Below are positions 22,085-32,500 of a DNA stretch of 64,000 nucleotides, in pieces. Origin of the DNA: Symbiodinium natans. Taxonomy: Eukaryota > Sar > Dinophyceae > Suessiales > Symbiodiniaceae. Location of the stretch: positions 286,501 through 350,500 of the forward strand of contig CAJNDS010000990.1 of the NCBI GenBank assembly GCA_905221605.1. The letters run 5' to 3'. The position numbers and the translations under genes were made by a program. Below the pieces are notes generated by a model. That model saw only the letters and a program-made list of their open reading frames with translations, was not told where the DNA came from and made no database searches. Every line of letters begins with the position of its first letter. Within the stretch, counting starts at the first letter, position 1.

Positions 22085-22183
22085 GTTTAGGGTTAGGGTT
22101 TAGGGTTTAGGGTTTAGGGTTTAGGGTTTAGGGTTTAGGGTTTAGGGTTTAGGGTTTAGGGTTTAGGGTTTAGGGTTTAGGGT
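22085..22183. repeat. TTTAGGG array
   Basis: About 13 perfect units. Confidence 0.95.
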
Positions 22184-22553
22184 TGTGAAGATGAGATCTC
22201 AGACCTGTGTAATTACGGGTTCAGGGCACCAAGGCTGAGGTTTGAAGGCTCAGAATGTGTTGTTTGGTGAGCCATCTTGTATCGGGTTGATGGCCTAGAG
22301 CTCAACCTCGATACTGGTTTCTTATGAAAACCCTTAAATTCCCCAAGACCTAAACGCCAAAGTACAACACTTTAAAGGCATCCCCGGTGCTGGAGATAAC
22401 CGCCAAGCTGAGACAAAGCATGGGGCTTAGCAGCTTAGGGACGTGCAGGGGCCGTCCTGGGAAGTCTCCTGGCCTCTGAACCTCTAAACCCATAAGCCCC
22501 CCCCCCTCCCCCACACTCAACCCTCCTAAAACTGATCCCTCAACCCCAAAGAC

Positions 22554-22636
22554 TGAGATGAAAGAGTAGGCAGGAGTTCGCCTGTGGGTGTCCGTAGTAC
22601 TCGTCCAAGTCCGGCTTCACCTGGCGCTCGGGGTTC
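22554..22636 (-). CDS. Candidate minus-strand exon
   Basis: GCCAG acceptor followed by G; reads NPERQVKPDLDEYYGHPQA then NSCLLF; GT donor. Product unknown. Confidence 0.4.
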
Positions 22637-22777
22637 CTGGCCCTGGGGTTTAGGGTTCTAGGTTCTGCGGTCCAGTCTTGCCGGAGTTTAAGGAAGTTTG
22701 ATGTGGCGGTGGCGATTTTGTCGGCAAGCCGCTAAAACCACTGTGCTTCGTCCAGAACCCAACCCTAAACCAAAATC

Positions 22778-22813
<36 letters not shown>

Positions 22814-22854
22814 GTAGTACAAACCTAATGAGAGAGTGGGCATGGACACAGACC

Positions 22855-23640
22855 TTCGTGGGCAAGGCACAAACCTTCATGGGCAAGGCACAATACACGT
22901 TCGAGAAGGCACAAACTCTCGGGTCACTGTGCCTTGCCCACGAAGGCCTGTGCCTCGCCCACCAAGGTTTGTGCCTTGCCCACCAAAGCTTGTGCCTTGA
23001 TAGTAGCCAAACCTTTCGTGGGCAAGGCACAAACCTTCATGGGCAAGGCACAATACACGTTCGAGAAGGCACAAACTCTCGGGTCACTGTGCCTTGCCCA
23101 CGAAGGCCTGTGCCTCGCCCACCAAGGTTTGTGCCTTGCCCACCAAAGCTTGTGCCTTGATAGTAGCCAAACCTTTCGTGGGCAAGGCACAAACCTTCAT
23201 GGGCAAGGCACAATACACGTTCGAGAAGGCACAAACTCTCGGGTCACTGTGCCTTGCCCACGAAGGCCTGTGCCTCGCCCACCAAGGTTTGTGCCTTGCC
23301 CACCAAAGCTTGTGCCTTGATAGTAGCCAAACCTTTCGTGGGCAAGGCACAAACCTTCATGGGCAAGGCACAATACACGTTCGAGAAGGCACAAACTCTC
23401 GGGTCACTGTGCCTTGCCCACGAAGGCCTGTGCCTCGCCCACCAAGGTTTGTGCCTTGCCCACCAAAGCTTGTGCCTTGATAGTAGCCAAACCTTTCGTG
23501 GGCAAGGCATTTCGTGGGCAAGGCACAAACCTTCGTGGGCAAGGCATTTCGTGGGCAAGGCACGAACCTTATAGTGACTTGGCAAGGCGCTGCGCCATGC
23601 ACAAACCTTCGTGGGCAAGGCACAAACCTTAGGCACAAAC
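22855..23640. repeat. 160-bp tandem repeat with internal hairpins
   Basis: The marker TAGTAGCCAAACC recurs at 23001, 23161, 23321 and 23481, an exact 160-bp period. Copies are nearly identical. Each holds GTGGGCAAGGCAC and its reverse complement GTGCCTTGCCCAC. The right end degenerates into short units. The open frames here shift between copies because 160 is not a multiple of 3. Confidence 0.95.
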
Positions 23641-24223
23641 TTTGGTCGGCAAGGCAGCAAGGCACAAACCCCCGCCCCAACCCAACGCCCCCCAAGATTC
23701 AGTGTTTGTGGAGCTTTCACGAAAGCGGTTCAGGGCCCAGGGTTTAGGGGTATAGAGTCTAGAGTTTAGTGCTCAAGGCTTAGGGATTAAGGCGCAGCTG
23801 AAAACGATAACTTTATACGTTCTTAATGTTCTGGGATTTTCTGGGTGGGTGGCTACTCCTCCATCACACGATGAAAAAGCTCGACTAGCGAAAGCTAGTA
23901 CATGAGGTGCTGAATCCTAAACCCTAAACCCTAAATCCTAAACCCTAAACCTTCATGACTTCAAACTCCAGAAGACTTTGGCGTGGCCAGGAAAGCCAGG
24001 GCCCACCCCCCAGCACTTGAACCTCAAATTACAGGGTCCTTAAGGGAGCGCGGGTTCAAGGAGGGGGGGGGGGGTTATGCAATCCCTACTACTCCCTAAA
24101 CACCCCTCCCTCCCTTAAGCGCCCTACCGTGTGAACCTCCGAGCCTCCCAAACTTCAAAGCCTTAATCTCTAAGACTGTAAGGGTTTAGGGTTTGGGGAG
24201 CTTCAAACCCTGAAGGGACTGAT

Positions 24224-24319
24224 GGAGGGACCCTTACAAGGGACCTTAAGGGTTCTTTAGGGGCTACTTAGGTACATAGGGACTGAAAAAGATTAAGGGT
24301 CCCTTCTAGGGGTCCCTCC
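24224..24319. mobile_element. Inverted-repeat element, single copy seen
   Basis: Ends GGAGGGACCCTTACAAGGGA and the reverse complement GGAGGGACCCCTAGAAGGGA; 96 bp in total. Confidence 0.6.
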
Positions 24320-24558
24320 TTGTACTCCTTCAAGCACTGAATCTCTACAGCCTAAACGCTCAAACTCCGACCTCTGCACCCTCAAGACATCTCGACCTCC
24401 GGCCCTAAACCCTATAAACCCCAAAACCCCTATAAACCCTGTAAACCCGATAAGCCCTATGAACCCTATAAACCCTTTAAACCCTATGAACCCAATCAAC
24501 CCTATCAACCCTATAAACCCCATAAACCCCATAAACCCTAAGCCCCTACAAGACTCAC

Positions 24559-24650
24559 AAGAAGCGCTAAGCATGCCAGCGCCCGCGTAGTGAAGGGGCG
24601 CATGGCCGTAGTAGTGATGGTGAACATGGACCGTGGCCTCAAACTTCGGA
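24559..24650 (-). CDS. Candidate minus-strand exon (His-rich)
   Basis: Strong GTGAGT donor; reads FEATVHVHHHYYGHAPLHY then AGAGMLSAS. The His cluster suggests metal binding only as a guess. The Y-Y-G-H motif also appears at 22554-22636. Confidence 0.4.
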
Positions 24651-24912
24651 CTGAAGACTGGGATGCTTTGGGGTATAGGGGTTTCATGGGTGTGGGGTTT
24701 AGGGTTTCATGGGTTTGCGGTCTAGGGTTTTTTGGGGTTTGGGGTCTAGGGTTCGGGGTTGGTTCAGGAGTTCGGGGGTTCTAAGGTTTTAGGGCTTCAG
24801 GGGCTTAGAGTTTACGGGGCTCCCGTGCAGCTTCTTGATTCAAATACACAGCTGGGTCGAAATTAGGCCCAAAACTCTTTAACCCCGAAGCCCTAAATCC
24901 ACCCACGCCCAC

Positions 24913-24975
24913 CGGCCGCAACTCCACCCCCCGAGGTCGGACGAACGCCGTGGGCATCGCCGCAAGAGTAAGTGC
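24913..24975 (-). CDS. Candidate minus-strand exon
   Basis: TTGAG acceptor followed by G, GT donor; reads LTLAAMPTAFVRPRGVEL. TTTAGGG-type sequence flanks it further out. Product unknown. Confidence 0.3.
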
Positions 24976-25082
24976 CTCAAACCTGATCAAACCCTAAGGC
25001 ACAGCTTTACCGCAGCCTTGAACCCTATGTGCCGCCGAGTCTCAAAAAACAAAAAACTGCCCTAAAGCCCCATCGATGAATC

Positions 25083-25403
25083 TCAAGGAGGCATTTGTTT
25101 TGAGCTGATTTTCGGAATGGACATTGGAATTGCCACGGTGGCAGCACTACGACGCGCCAGGGTCCCGAGTGGCCGATCCGTAGCTCGCCGCCGGGCGCTG
25201 TTTTTTCTGGCATTCGGGTGCCACGTCACTCTTGATGGAGGTGGTATAAGTTCAGGGCTTAGGTCCGTACAGCGCCCTCCAGCAAAATGCTCTGGCAGGG
25301 CTCTGAAGTCGCTGCCATGCGCAGAGGTGTACTGCAGCACGCGCCCAGGGTGCACCGAAAGCTTGGCAGTGTTGGCCTTGTCACGGCACGTATGGCACCG
25401 CCT
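25083..25403 (-). CDS. Possible long exon downstream of the repeat gene
   Basis: Open for 106 codons after a GTACAG acceptor. Starts RRCHTCRDKANTAKL (a C-x-x-C pair) and runs through a basic stretch to a stop. The plus strand is also open here, so the strand is not certain. Product not recognised; could be the 3' coding exon of the gene or chance. Confidence 0.3.
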   Translation of the reverse strand, partial: RRCHTCRDKANTAKLSVHPGRVLQYTSAHGSDFRALPEHFAGGRCTDLSPELIPPPSRVTWHPNARKNSARRRATDRPLGTLARRSAATVAIPMSIPKISSKQMPP

Positions 25404-25590
25404 CTGTACCCCACCAAAGACCTCCCCGTGCTGCGGTGTCGCCGGATGGTTTAGGGCGTAGGGTCCAAGTTTTGCTGTTTAGCCTTTGTCCGGAAGGCGG
25501 TGCTAAAGGTGACTGGGTTTAGAGGTCGTGCGGGGGTTTCTGGACCTTAGGGGGCCCTATGGGGGCCAGAGGGCTTCTCGGGTTTATGGC

Positions 25591-25649
25591 TCATCTGCTG
25601 GCCGGAAGGCTGTCGTGCAGCCGACGTGGGAATTCTCGCAGCACCAGTC
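25591..25649 (-). CDS. Exon 35: half B (DWCCENSHVGC), last recognised exon
   Basis: Reads DWCCENSHVGCTTA then FRPAD. GCCAG acceptor followed by G. The 3' boundary is uncertain (a GC donor at 25590-25589 is drawn; an earlier GC inside the exon would end it at phase 0). Downstream exons probably exist; a candidate is the open segment at 25083-25403. Confidence 0.75.
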
Positions 25650-26471
25650 CTGGCTTTCGGCACCTAAGCCTTTGAAGCCCTCCTACAGATTTGATGGGCC
25701 CTGTGAGGGGGCGTCCGAGAAAACCCTGATGATTTTGTGAAAACCTAAGTCCTTGTCCGAGCTGATCTAAATCGGGGGCCCACTTTGGCATCTTTTCGTT
25801 TCAGGGCTTGGGGCTTATGATGGTGGAGGATTTGGGGGATTTAGGGTCCTTAAGCGCCCCCCTACCGAGAACCCCAGGGGACGCCAGCCTCACATGTCCG
25901 GCTTTAACATCTGCAATCTGCACAATGGGCCAACATGTCCGGCTTTAACATCTGCCATCTGCACAATGGGCCAATCAGCCCCTGAATCCTAAACCCCAAA
26001 CCCAAAGCTGTGAACCCTAAACCCTGCCAATAAGAACTCCTGAAGCTTGCCAACCGGAGCTCTGGACTGAAGGTGGGACTCTTCAGGGTCCAGAAAGATG
26101 GTGTGCAAAGTATATCGTGTTTTACTCTATTGTGTTCAAGTCTACATACATATGTATCGATATATATATATACACACACATACACACACAGATACATGCA
26201 TGCATGCATGCAGGCAGGCAGGCAGGCAGGCATGCATGCATACATACATACATACATATTCAATGCTTGTATGCATACGTACGTATATGTGTGTGCATGC
26301 ATGTATGCATATGTACGTATGTACGTATGTACGTGTGTACGTATGTACGTGTGTACGTATGTACGTATGTACGTATGTACGTATGTACGTATGTATGTAT
26401 GTGTATATGTATATGCATATGCATATGTATACGCAAATGTACATGTAGATGTATATGTATATGCATATGTG

Positions 26472-26506
<35 letters not shown>

Positions 26507-29500
26507 CTGTGTATATGTCTGTGTGTCTGTGTGTGTATGTAGGTATGTATGATGTATGTATGTATGCATGCATGCATGTACGCATGTATGTATGTATGTA
26601 TGTATGTATGTATGTATGTATGTATGTATGTATGTATGTATGTATGTATGTATGTATGTATGTATGTATACGAGTATATACAAATTTACACATGCGTGGG
26701 TGGTTTGGGCCCTGTGTTTTCCTTTGAACCTTGAACCCTTAAAGCATCGTCCTTCTGATCCTGCGACCAGTCGTATGGCGAGCCTGGTGCAAACAAGGCG
26801 AGGCGGAGTCAGGTAGAATCCCAGCACCCTAAGCCCTAAGCCCTACCCGCCTCGCAACCTCGGGCCTTGAGCCTTTGGGTGGTCGGAGGCGGGGGAGGTA
26901 GAGGCCGGAGGCATAGGGTGTAGGGTTTGGGGTTGCTAGGTTCGCTTTGGATTTGGGGGGGGCTTGGCTTGAGGGCTCGGAGGGCTCAGGGAGGTTCAGG
27001 AGGATTCTGGGGTGTGGGGGGGGGTCTTGCCATGCCATGCCGGCCTGTGAAGCACTTGAAGGGGCATCCGATGCCGTAACGATGGCAGCAGAACCTCGGG
27101 GCAGACCCAGAATCCTAAACCCCAATGCAAAACCAAACCTTGCAATTAGGCGTAATACTCCGAGCCTCTGTAGTTCAAGGTACGTACATAAACCCTACTC
27201 GAAGGGTGTTGGTCCTCTCTGGGTCCTCAGGCTTTGCGGGGTGTAGGGTCAAGGCTGTAGGCCTTTCAGAAACCCACTCTAAACTCTAAACCCCAAGCCT
27301 CAACCCTCATTCCTAAACCCCAAGCCCCTAAACCCTAGGGTTTACATTTTAGGGTTTAGGATTTAAGGTTTAGGGTTTAGGGTTCTAGCTCCGGGCCGGC
27401 CGAGATGCTGCATCTTCGGACCGGACCACGTGGACTGCCAATGGTGGACTCCCGCGTGGCCTGGGCTTCGAAACCAGCGTTGGGGGCTTTTGGGGGATTT
27501 TTGGAGTTTGGGGTTTGGGGCTTAGGGTTTTGGGGTTTGGGGGCTGTGGTTTAAAGCTTAGGATTTGGGATTGGTTTAGGGTTTAGGATTTAGGGTTTGG
27601 GATTTTCCAGGCCCTCTAAAAGCCCCGTGCCCCATGAATCTTAAACCTTCACCCCCCCCCCCCTCCCCAAACACCAAACCCCAAACGCCAAACACCAAAC
27701 CCCAAACCCCAAACCCGAAACCCTAAACCCGAATCACCACCCCCCCCCCCCCCCCCCAACCAAAAAACAGAGGGAGAACAAACAGACAAATAACACAGCG
27801 GGCTAACACCCTGAAGCCCAAACCTGAAGCCCCGGACCTATAAAGAGGCCCGGGAGCCGAGTGATTCTAGGGTTAGGGTTTGGGGTTTAGGGTTTGGGGT
27901 TTAGGGTTTGGGGTTTGGGGTTTGGTGTTTGGGGGGGGAGGGTTTCGAGAGTGTTTCGGGCTAAGACCACCCGGTGGTGGATGCCCCGATCTGCGCAGTA
28001 CAGTGCAAAGCCCTGGCTCATTTTTTTTTTTTTTTTGGGAGGGGGGGGGGGGGGGGCTCGCGCCTTGGGCGCGTTGGGCGGGGCTTAGGGTTGGGGGTGG
28101 GGCGTAGGATGCTTTAACGGCTCAGGGTGTGTTTATGGGGATTTATCGGGTGTCTAGGGCTTGCAGAGCTTTGTAGACAGGTTTTCAGGACTTCGGGTTT
28201 CTTGGGGCTCTGTGAGAGCAACCTGTCGAGCAGTTGCTGAGGAACCTGAAGCCCTACACGCTCAAGTCAAGGCCAGGCAGCAGTTAAAGTTGCTGGAGAT
28301 GACGATCCTTGTGATTGCAGGCGCGTGCAAGCTTTGGGGGGATGTGGCTTAGGCTTCAGGACTTAGGTTCAGGCGGCATTCGGGAGTCTAGGGTGACTGA
28401 GAGGTGGTCCGCGGACCCATGCTCTTCATGTGCAAAAACAAAGTGCTGGTGCTGCGGGAGAGTTGCACGGCAATCGCTGAACCCTACAGGGTTTGAGGTT
28501 TTACGTCTTCAGTGATTTCATTTTTTCTGCGTGGTCGGTTGGGAGGAGGGGGGTGGTGGACGGGGAGGGGGGGGGTGTTGCTGGTTGGTGGCGGGTTGAG
28601 GGTTCAGGCGTTGATGAGAGTTTCAGGGTCGGCTTCGTAGCAGCCACGCAGCTGCTGAGCTCTGAAACTGTCAAGACCCTGACCCCCAACCTCAGACCCT
28701 AATCCCCAAACCTGCAGTTTGGGGGTTAGGGTTTAGGGCTGAGGGTGTAGGGTTTAGGGTGTAGGGTGCAGGGTGTAGGGTTAAGGGCTCAGGCTTCAGG
28801 GTTTATGGTTTAGGACTGCCAGCGAGCGGCGTGTCGGGCTGATGTGGGTGTGGATGGTGGAGGTGGACGTGGTGCGAGATCCTCAGCGGCCAGAACCCAC
28901 AACCCGAGAACTCAAAACCGTAAACCCCTAAACCCTGAAAACCTGAATGCCCTAAAGCCCTAAGCCCTAAACTCCTAAGCCCGCAACACCAAAAAACCCG
29001 AAACCCTCAAAAAGCGGGGGAGGTGAGGGGCATCTGAGGGCCGAAGATTTGTTTTTTTTTGGGTTCAGGGTTTAGGGCTTAGGGTTTTGGGTTTAGGGCT
29101 TAGGGTTTGGGGGGGGGGGGTCTTTCGGGCATTCAAACTTTTGGAGCAGCTGGTGGCCTTTCGACTGAGGGCCTCTGGAGGACAAGGGCAGAAACGAGGC
29201 TCTAGGCGTTCGGGTGTAAGTGGTAGGTTGTAAGGGTTTGGGAATAGTCGGGTTTAGGGTTTAGGGTTTAGCGTTTAGGGTTTAGGGCTTAGGGTTTAGG
29301 GCTTAGCGTTTATGGCTTAGGCTTTAGGGTTTAGGTTTGGGGTTTAGGGTTTTGGGTTTTTGGGTTACGAACGAATCTGCCAGCCGGGAAGCTCGCATCC
29401 CTTGTGGGACTTCTCACAGCACCAGGCCTTCTTCGGGAGGCTCCACCTCTGCAACCCTAAACTCTAAGCCCCAAACCCTAAACCCTACCCTGAGCCCTGA

Positions 29501-32500
29501 ACCGTGAACCCTAGAGCCCTGGGGTTTCAGTCTTTCGGGTTTCTAGGGTTTAGCGTTTAGAGGGCTCCAGGCTTTAAAGCTTCATGATGGCTTCATGGTC
29601 TACGTAGATTTCAGCTTCAAAGGGCGATGATATTGTGACGCTTGTTTTCTTCTGCCCACTCCCTGCCCCCTCTCCGTCCTCTGAAGCCACGATACCCGAA
29701 ACACTAAATACCAACATAGCCCTCCTCTATCCCCTTGATGTCAGCACGTAAATGCCAACATGATTATCGAGCATGCTGGGTTCGGGCATAAAGTTTGGTT
29801 TAAGGATCCGCAAAGCCTTACGTGTTGTGGGCTGGTGTCTGGACTATAAAGCCCTTCTTGCCACCGAGACTGTGCCTATGGCTTGTTAGATTTGCAGGCA
29901 ACCTACAAAAATGCAAGATTTAGGGGTTCTGAGCATAGGGTGTGGGGGTTCAAAAGGCTTGGCGCTTCGGGCTACTGGGCTGAGTCCCCGGCATTGTCTT
30001 CCAATGATCTAAGCCCTCCTCGCAGTCAAAGGGGTCACAAGCGCGCTCGTAGTGGGCGCAGCACCTTGCGTCGTGATGATTGGTCCGCAGCCAAGCGACT
30101 TAAACAAATAGGTACTTACCATGAGTTCTCCCTTAAAGTGATAGAAATGCGCAACTTTGAGGGGTTTGGTCCGGTTTGGTGTTTGGGGCTGAGGCGGTGT
30201 AGGGTTTAAGGTCCATGGGGTATCAAAAACACAAAGGCGTGTTTGAACTTAACAGGTATTTCGGATAACTATTAAGGCTGCTATATGTCACTACCACGTC
30301 AAACCCGGGATTACCAACTTCTGCGCCAAAGCCGTTCTTTGTCTGGGCTATTCCTGGCTTCATAGTTCAGGGTCTTTAGGGTTTAGGGCAAGTTACCCTA
30401 GACCCTAAACTCTGAACCCCAAACCCTAAACCCTAAACCCTGACTCTAAACCCTAAACCCTAAACCCTCCAGCGGATGAGTTTGCCAGGCGTCCAATGCT
30501 TCTTCGGCGGCGACCAGTGTTCCCAGTGGTCGTAGTTCGAGAAGCATTGGAAGGGTGCCTCGAATGCACATAGTAGGTTTTAGGGTTTAGGGTTTAGGGT
30601 GACCCAAGAGTAACCTAGGAAGAACAAGGGTGCCCTTTTTGGTGCAAAGGGTTTATAAGGGAACCTAAACCCCAATGAAAAGGGAATAAGGGCCTGCTCT
30701 GGGTCCTAGACTCTGGAGTTTGGGCTGTGCTCCTGGCCCCTAAGCCCCGAACAGAAACTCCAAACACCTAAGCCCCACACACCTACATAAACCCAAACCC
30801 CTAAACACACATTAAATCCTGCACGCCTTTAAATTCAAAACTTCCCCCGAGCCTCAGCTTAAAGGTTTCGGGGATAGTTACTGCGAACCCTCCTCGCACC
30901 CTCGTACCGAAAATCAAGCCTCCTGAGCCCACGCCCTTGACCCTTCACCCAAAACAAAAAACATCGGCGAGCCCACAGACAGAAATAGAATCCCTCAAAC
31001 ACCCGCAGCACTGCTTTAAGAACCTCAGGATCGCCAAAATTTGGCTCCTAGTTGGGGGATTAACCCACCAAAACATCCGGGCTCTAGGGTGTTGGCTTTA
31101 TGAGGCTTAGGGTTTAGGGTTTAGGGCCTAGGGTTTAGGGTTAGGGGTTGGGGTTCTCCGTTTCTGAAGGGCCCCCAAACCGAGCCGTGAGGCAGAGGTG
31201 GTGGTTACGGGACAGCCTTGTCCGATACGCGCCTTGGCCAGAGGGTTTCGGGTTTGGGTTTCAGGGTTTAGGGCTATTTACCTAAACCCTAAACCCTAAA
31301 CCCTAAACCCTAAACCCTAAACCCTATAAAACCCTAAACCCTCCAAAGGTTCAGGATCTCAGCTCTCGAGGCCCCCCCCTCGTATGCTCGGGTTGGACCT
31401 CAACCTTGCAGCCAAAGACCCCCGAAACCCCAGCCTAGGACCTAAACAGCCCGAAAAGGATTCAGGGCATAGGGTTTAGGGGTTGAAGGTTTAGGGTTTA
31501 GGGCTAGGGCTTTCGGGTTTAGGTAAACTCTCAACCCTTACACCGTGTCCCAGTTCTGAATTGCGGTATTGAGGTACCTTCCTTGATTGAAGAGTGTTAA
31601 ACCCTGGACTTGAGCCCTGAAAACCCCATAGCCTACGAACTTGGGGAAGCCCTGTTAAGCCTAAACCCTGTAAAGCCTCAACCCTCGAAGCCCTGGAAAC
31701 CCATAAGCATCACGAGCCCCAACAACCCAGATCTTCAAAAGCCTGGACCCCTCAACCCCTGAAGCTCTCACCCCTGAACTCGGATCGAAACCGCCATTCA
31801 TTTCATCCTGTTTCCTAAGCCTTAAAACCCCTAGCCCTGAACCCGTAAATCTAAGTCCCAGAAGCAAGCTTAGGCCCTGCAGCTTCAGTGGCAAGGGAAC
31901 CCAGTGGTTGGGGATGCTAGGCTTTAAGGGCTTTAGGGGTTTCAGGGATTTTGAGGGCTTTTCGGGTTTGGGCTTTAAGGGGTTAAGGGTTTAAGCTTCA
32001 GGGTTTGTAGGGTTTAGGGATTTGTGGGTTTTTTTGTGGTGCTTTGGGGGCGTTTGGGGATTTTTAGGAGTCTTAGGGCTTTTAGAGTTTAGGGATTTTA
32101 GGGTTTTAAGGGTTCAGAATAGGGACTTCATTAAAGAGCTTAGGGATATTTAGGGCTGAGGGTTGTTCAGGGTTTGGGATTTTCGGGTTTGGGGGGGGTT
32201 TCAGGGATTAAGGGGTTGAGACGGGTTGAGGGCTTTACAGTTGTCACTTCTGGTAAAGCTCAAGCCTCAAGCCTGAACACCGTGTCTCAAAGCAGAGGGT
32301 GTTTAGGGTTTAGGGTTAGGGTTTAGGGTTTAGGGTTTAGGGTTCAGGGTTCAGGGTTCAGGGTTCAGGGTTCAGGGTTCAGGGTTCAGGGTTCAGGGTT
32401 CAGGGTTCAGGGTTCAGGGTTCAGGGTTCAGGGTTCAGGGTTCAGGGTTTACGGTTTCGGGTTAGTATGAACGAGGTGCGCAGCAGAACTGCTTCTTGGC

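Noticed and set aside
22855-23640. CRISPR array
   Set aside because: Units are contiguous 160-bp copies with no unique spacers, in a eukaryotic context.
25904-26827. 307-codon open frame on the minus strand and its overlapping partners
   Set aside because: Almost entirely translation of the TATG/CATG microsatellite (H-T-Y-I repeats); all frames on both strands are open there.
27971-28012. Splice-bounded 14-codon minus-strand segment reading GFALYCADRGIHHR
   Set aside because: Perfect-looking borders, but it falls between exons 32 and 33, which already join in phase. Kept as a warning that such segments arise by chance.
28390-28490. Plus-strand frame with WSADPC and CWCC
   Set aside because: Opposite strand, extra residues inserted between W-S and C-C, minus strand equally open. 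Probably chance.
29604-29690. Minus-strand open segment ending SSPFEAEIY, resembling half A
   Set aside because: Lies inside the intron between exons 31 and 32, which join canonically without it; it lacks the Cys.
30981-31023. Minus-strand FLKQCC segment resembling half B
   Set aside because: Lies between exons 29 and 30, which join in phase as T-T-T-S-A-P-F-Q-C; including it would break the repeat.
31544-31577. Minus-strand segment YLNTAIQNWDT resembling half A
   Set aside because: Lies between exons 28 and 29, which split one C-C-x5-G-C; an insertion there would disrupt it.
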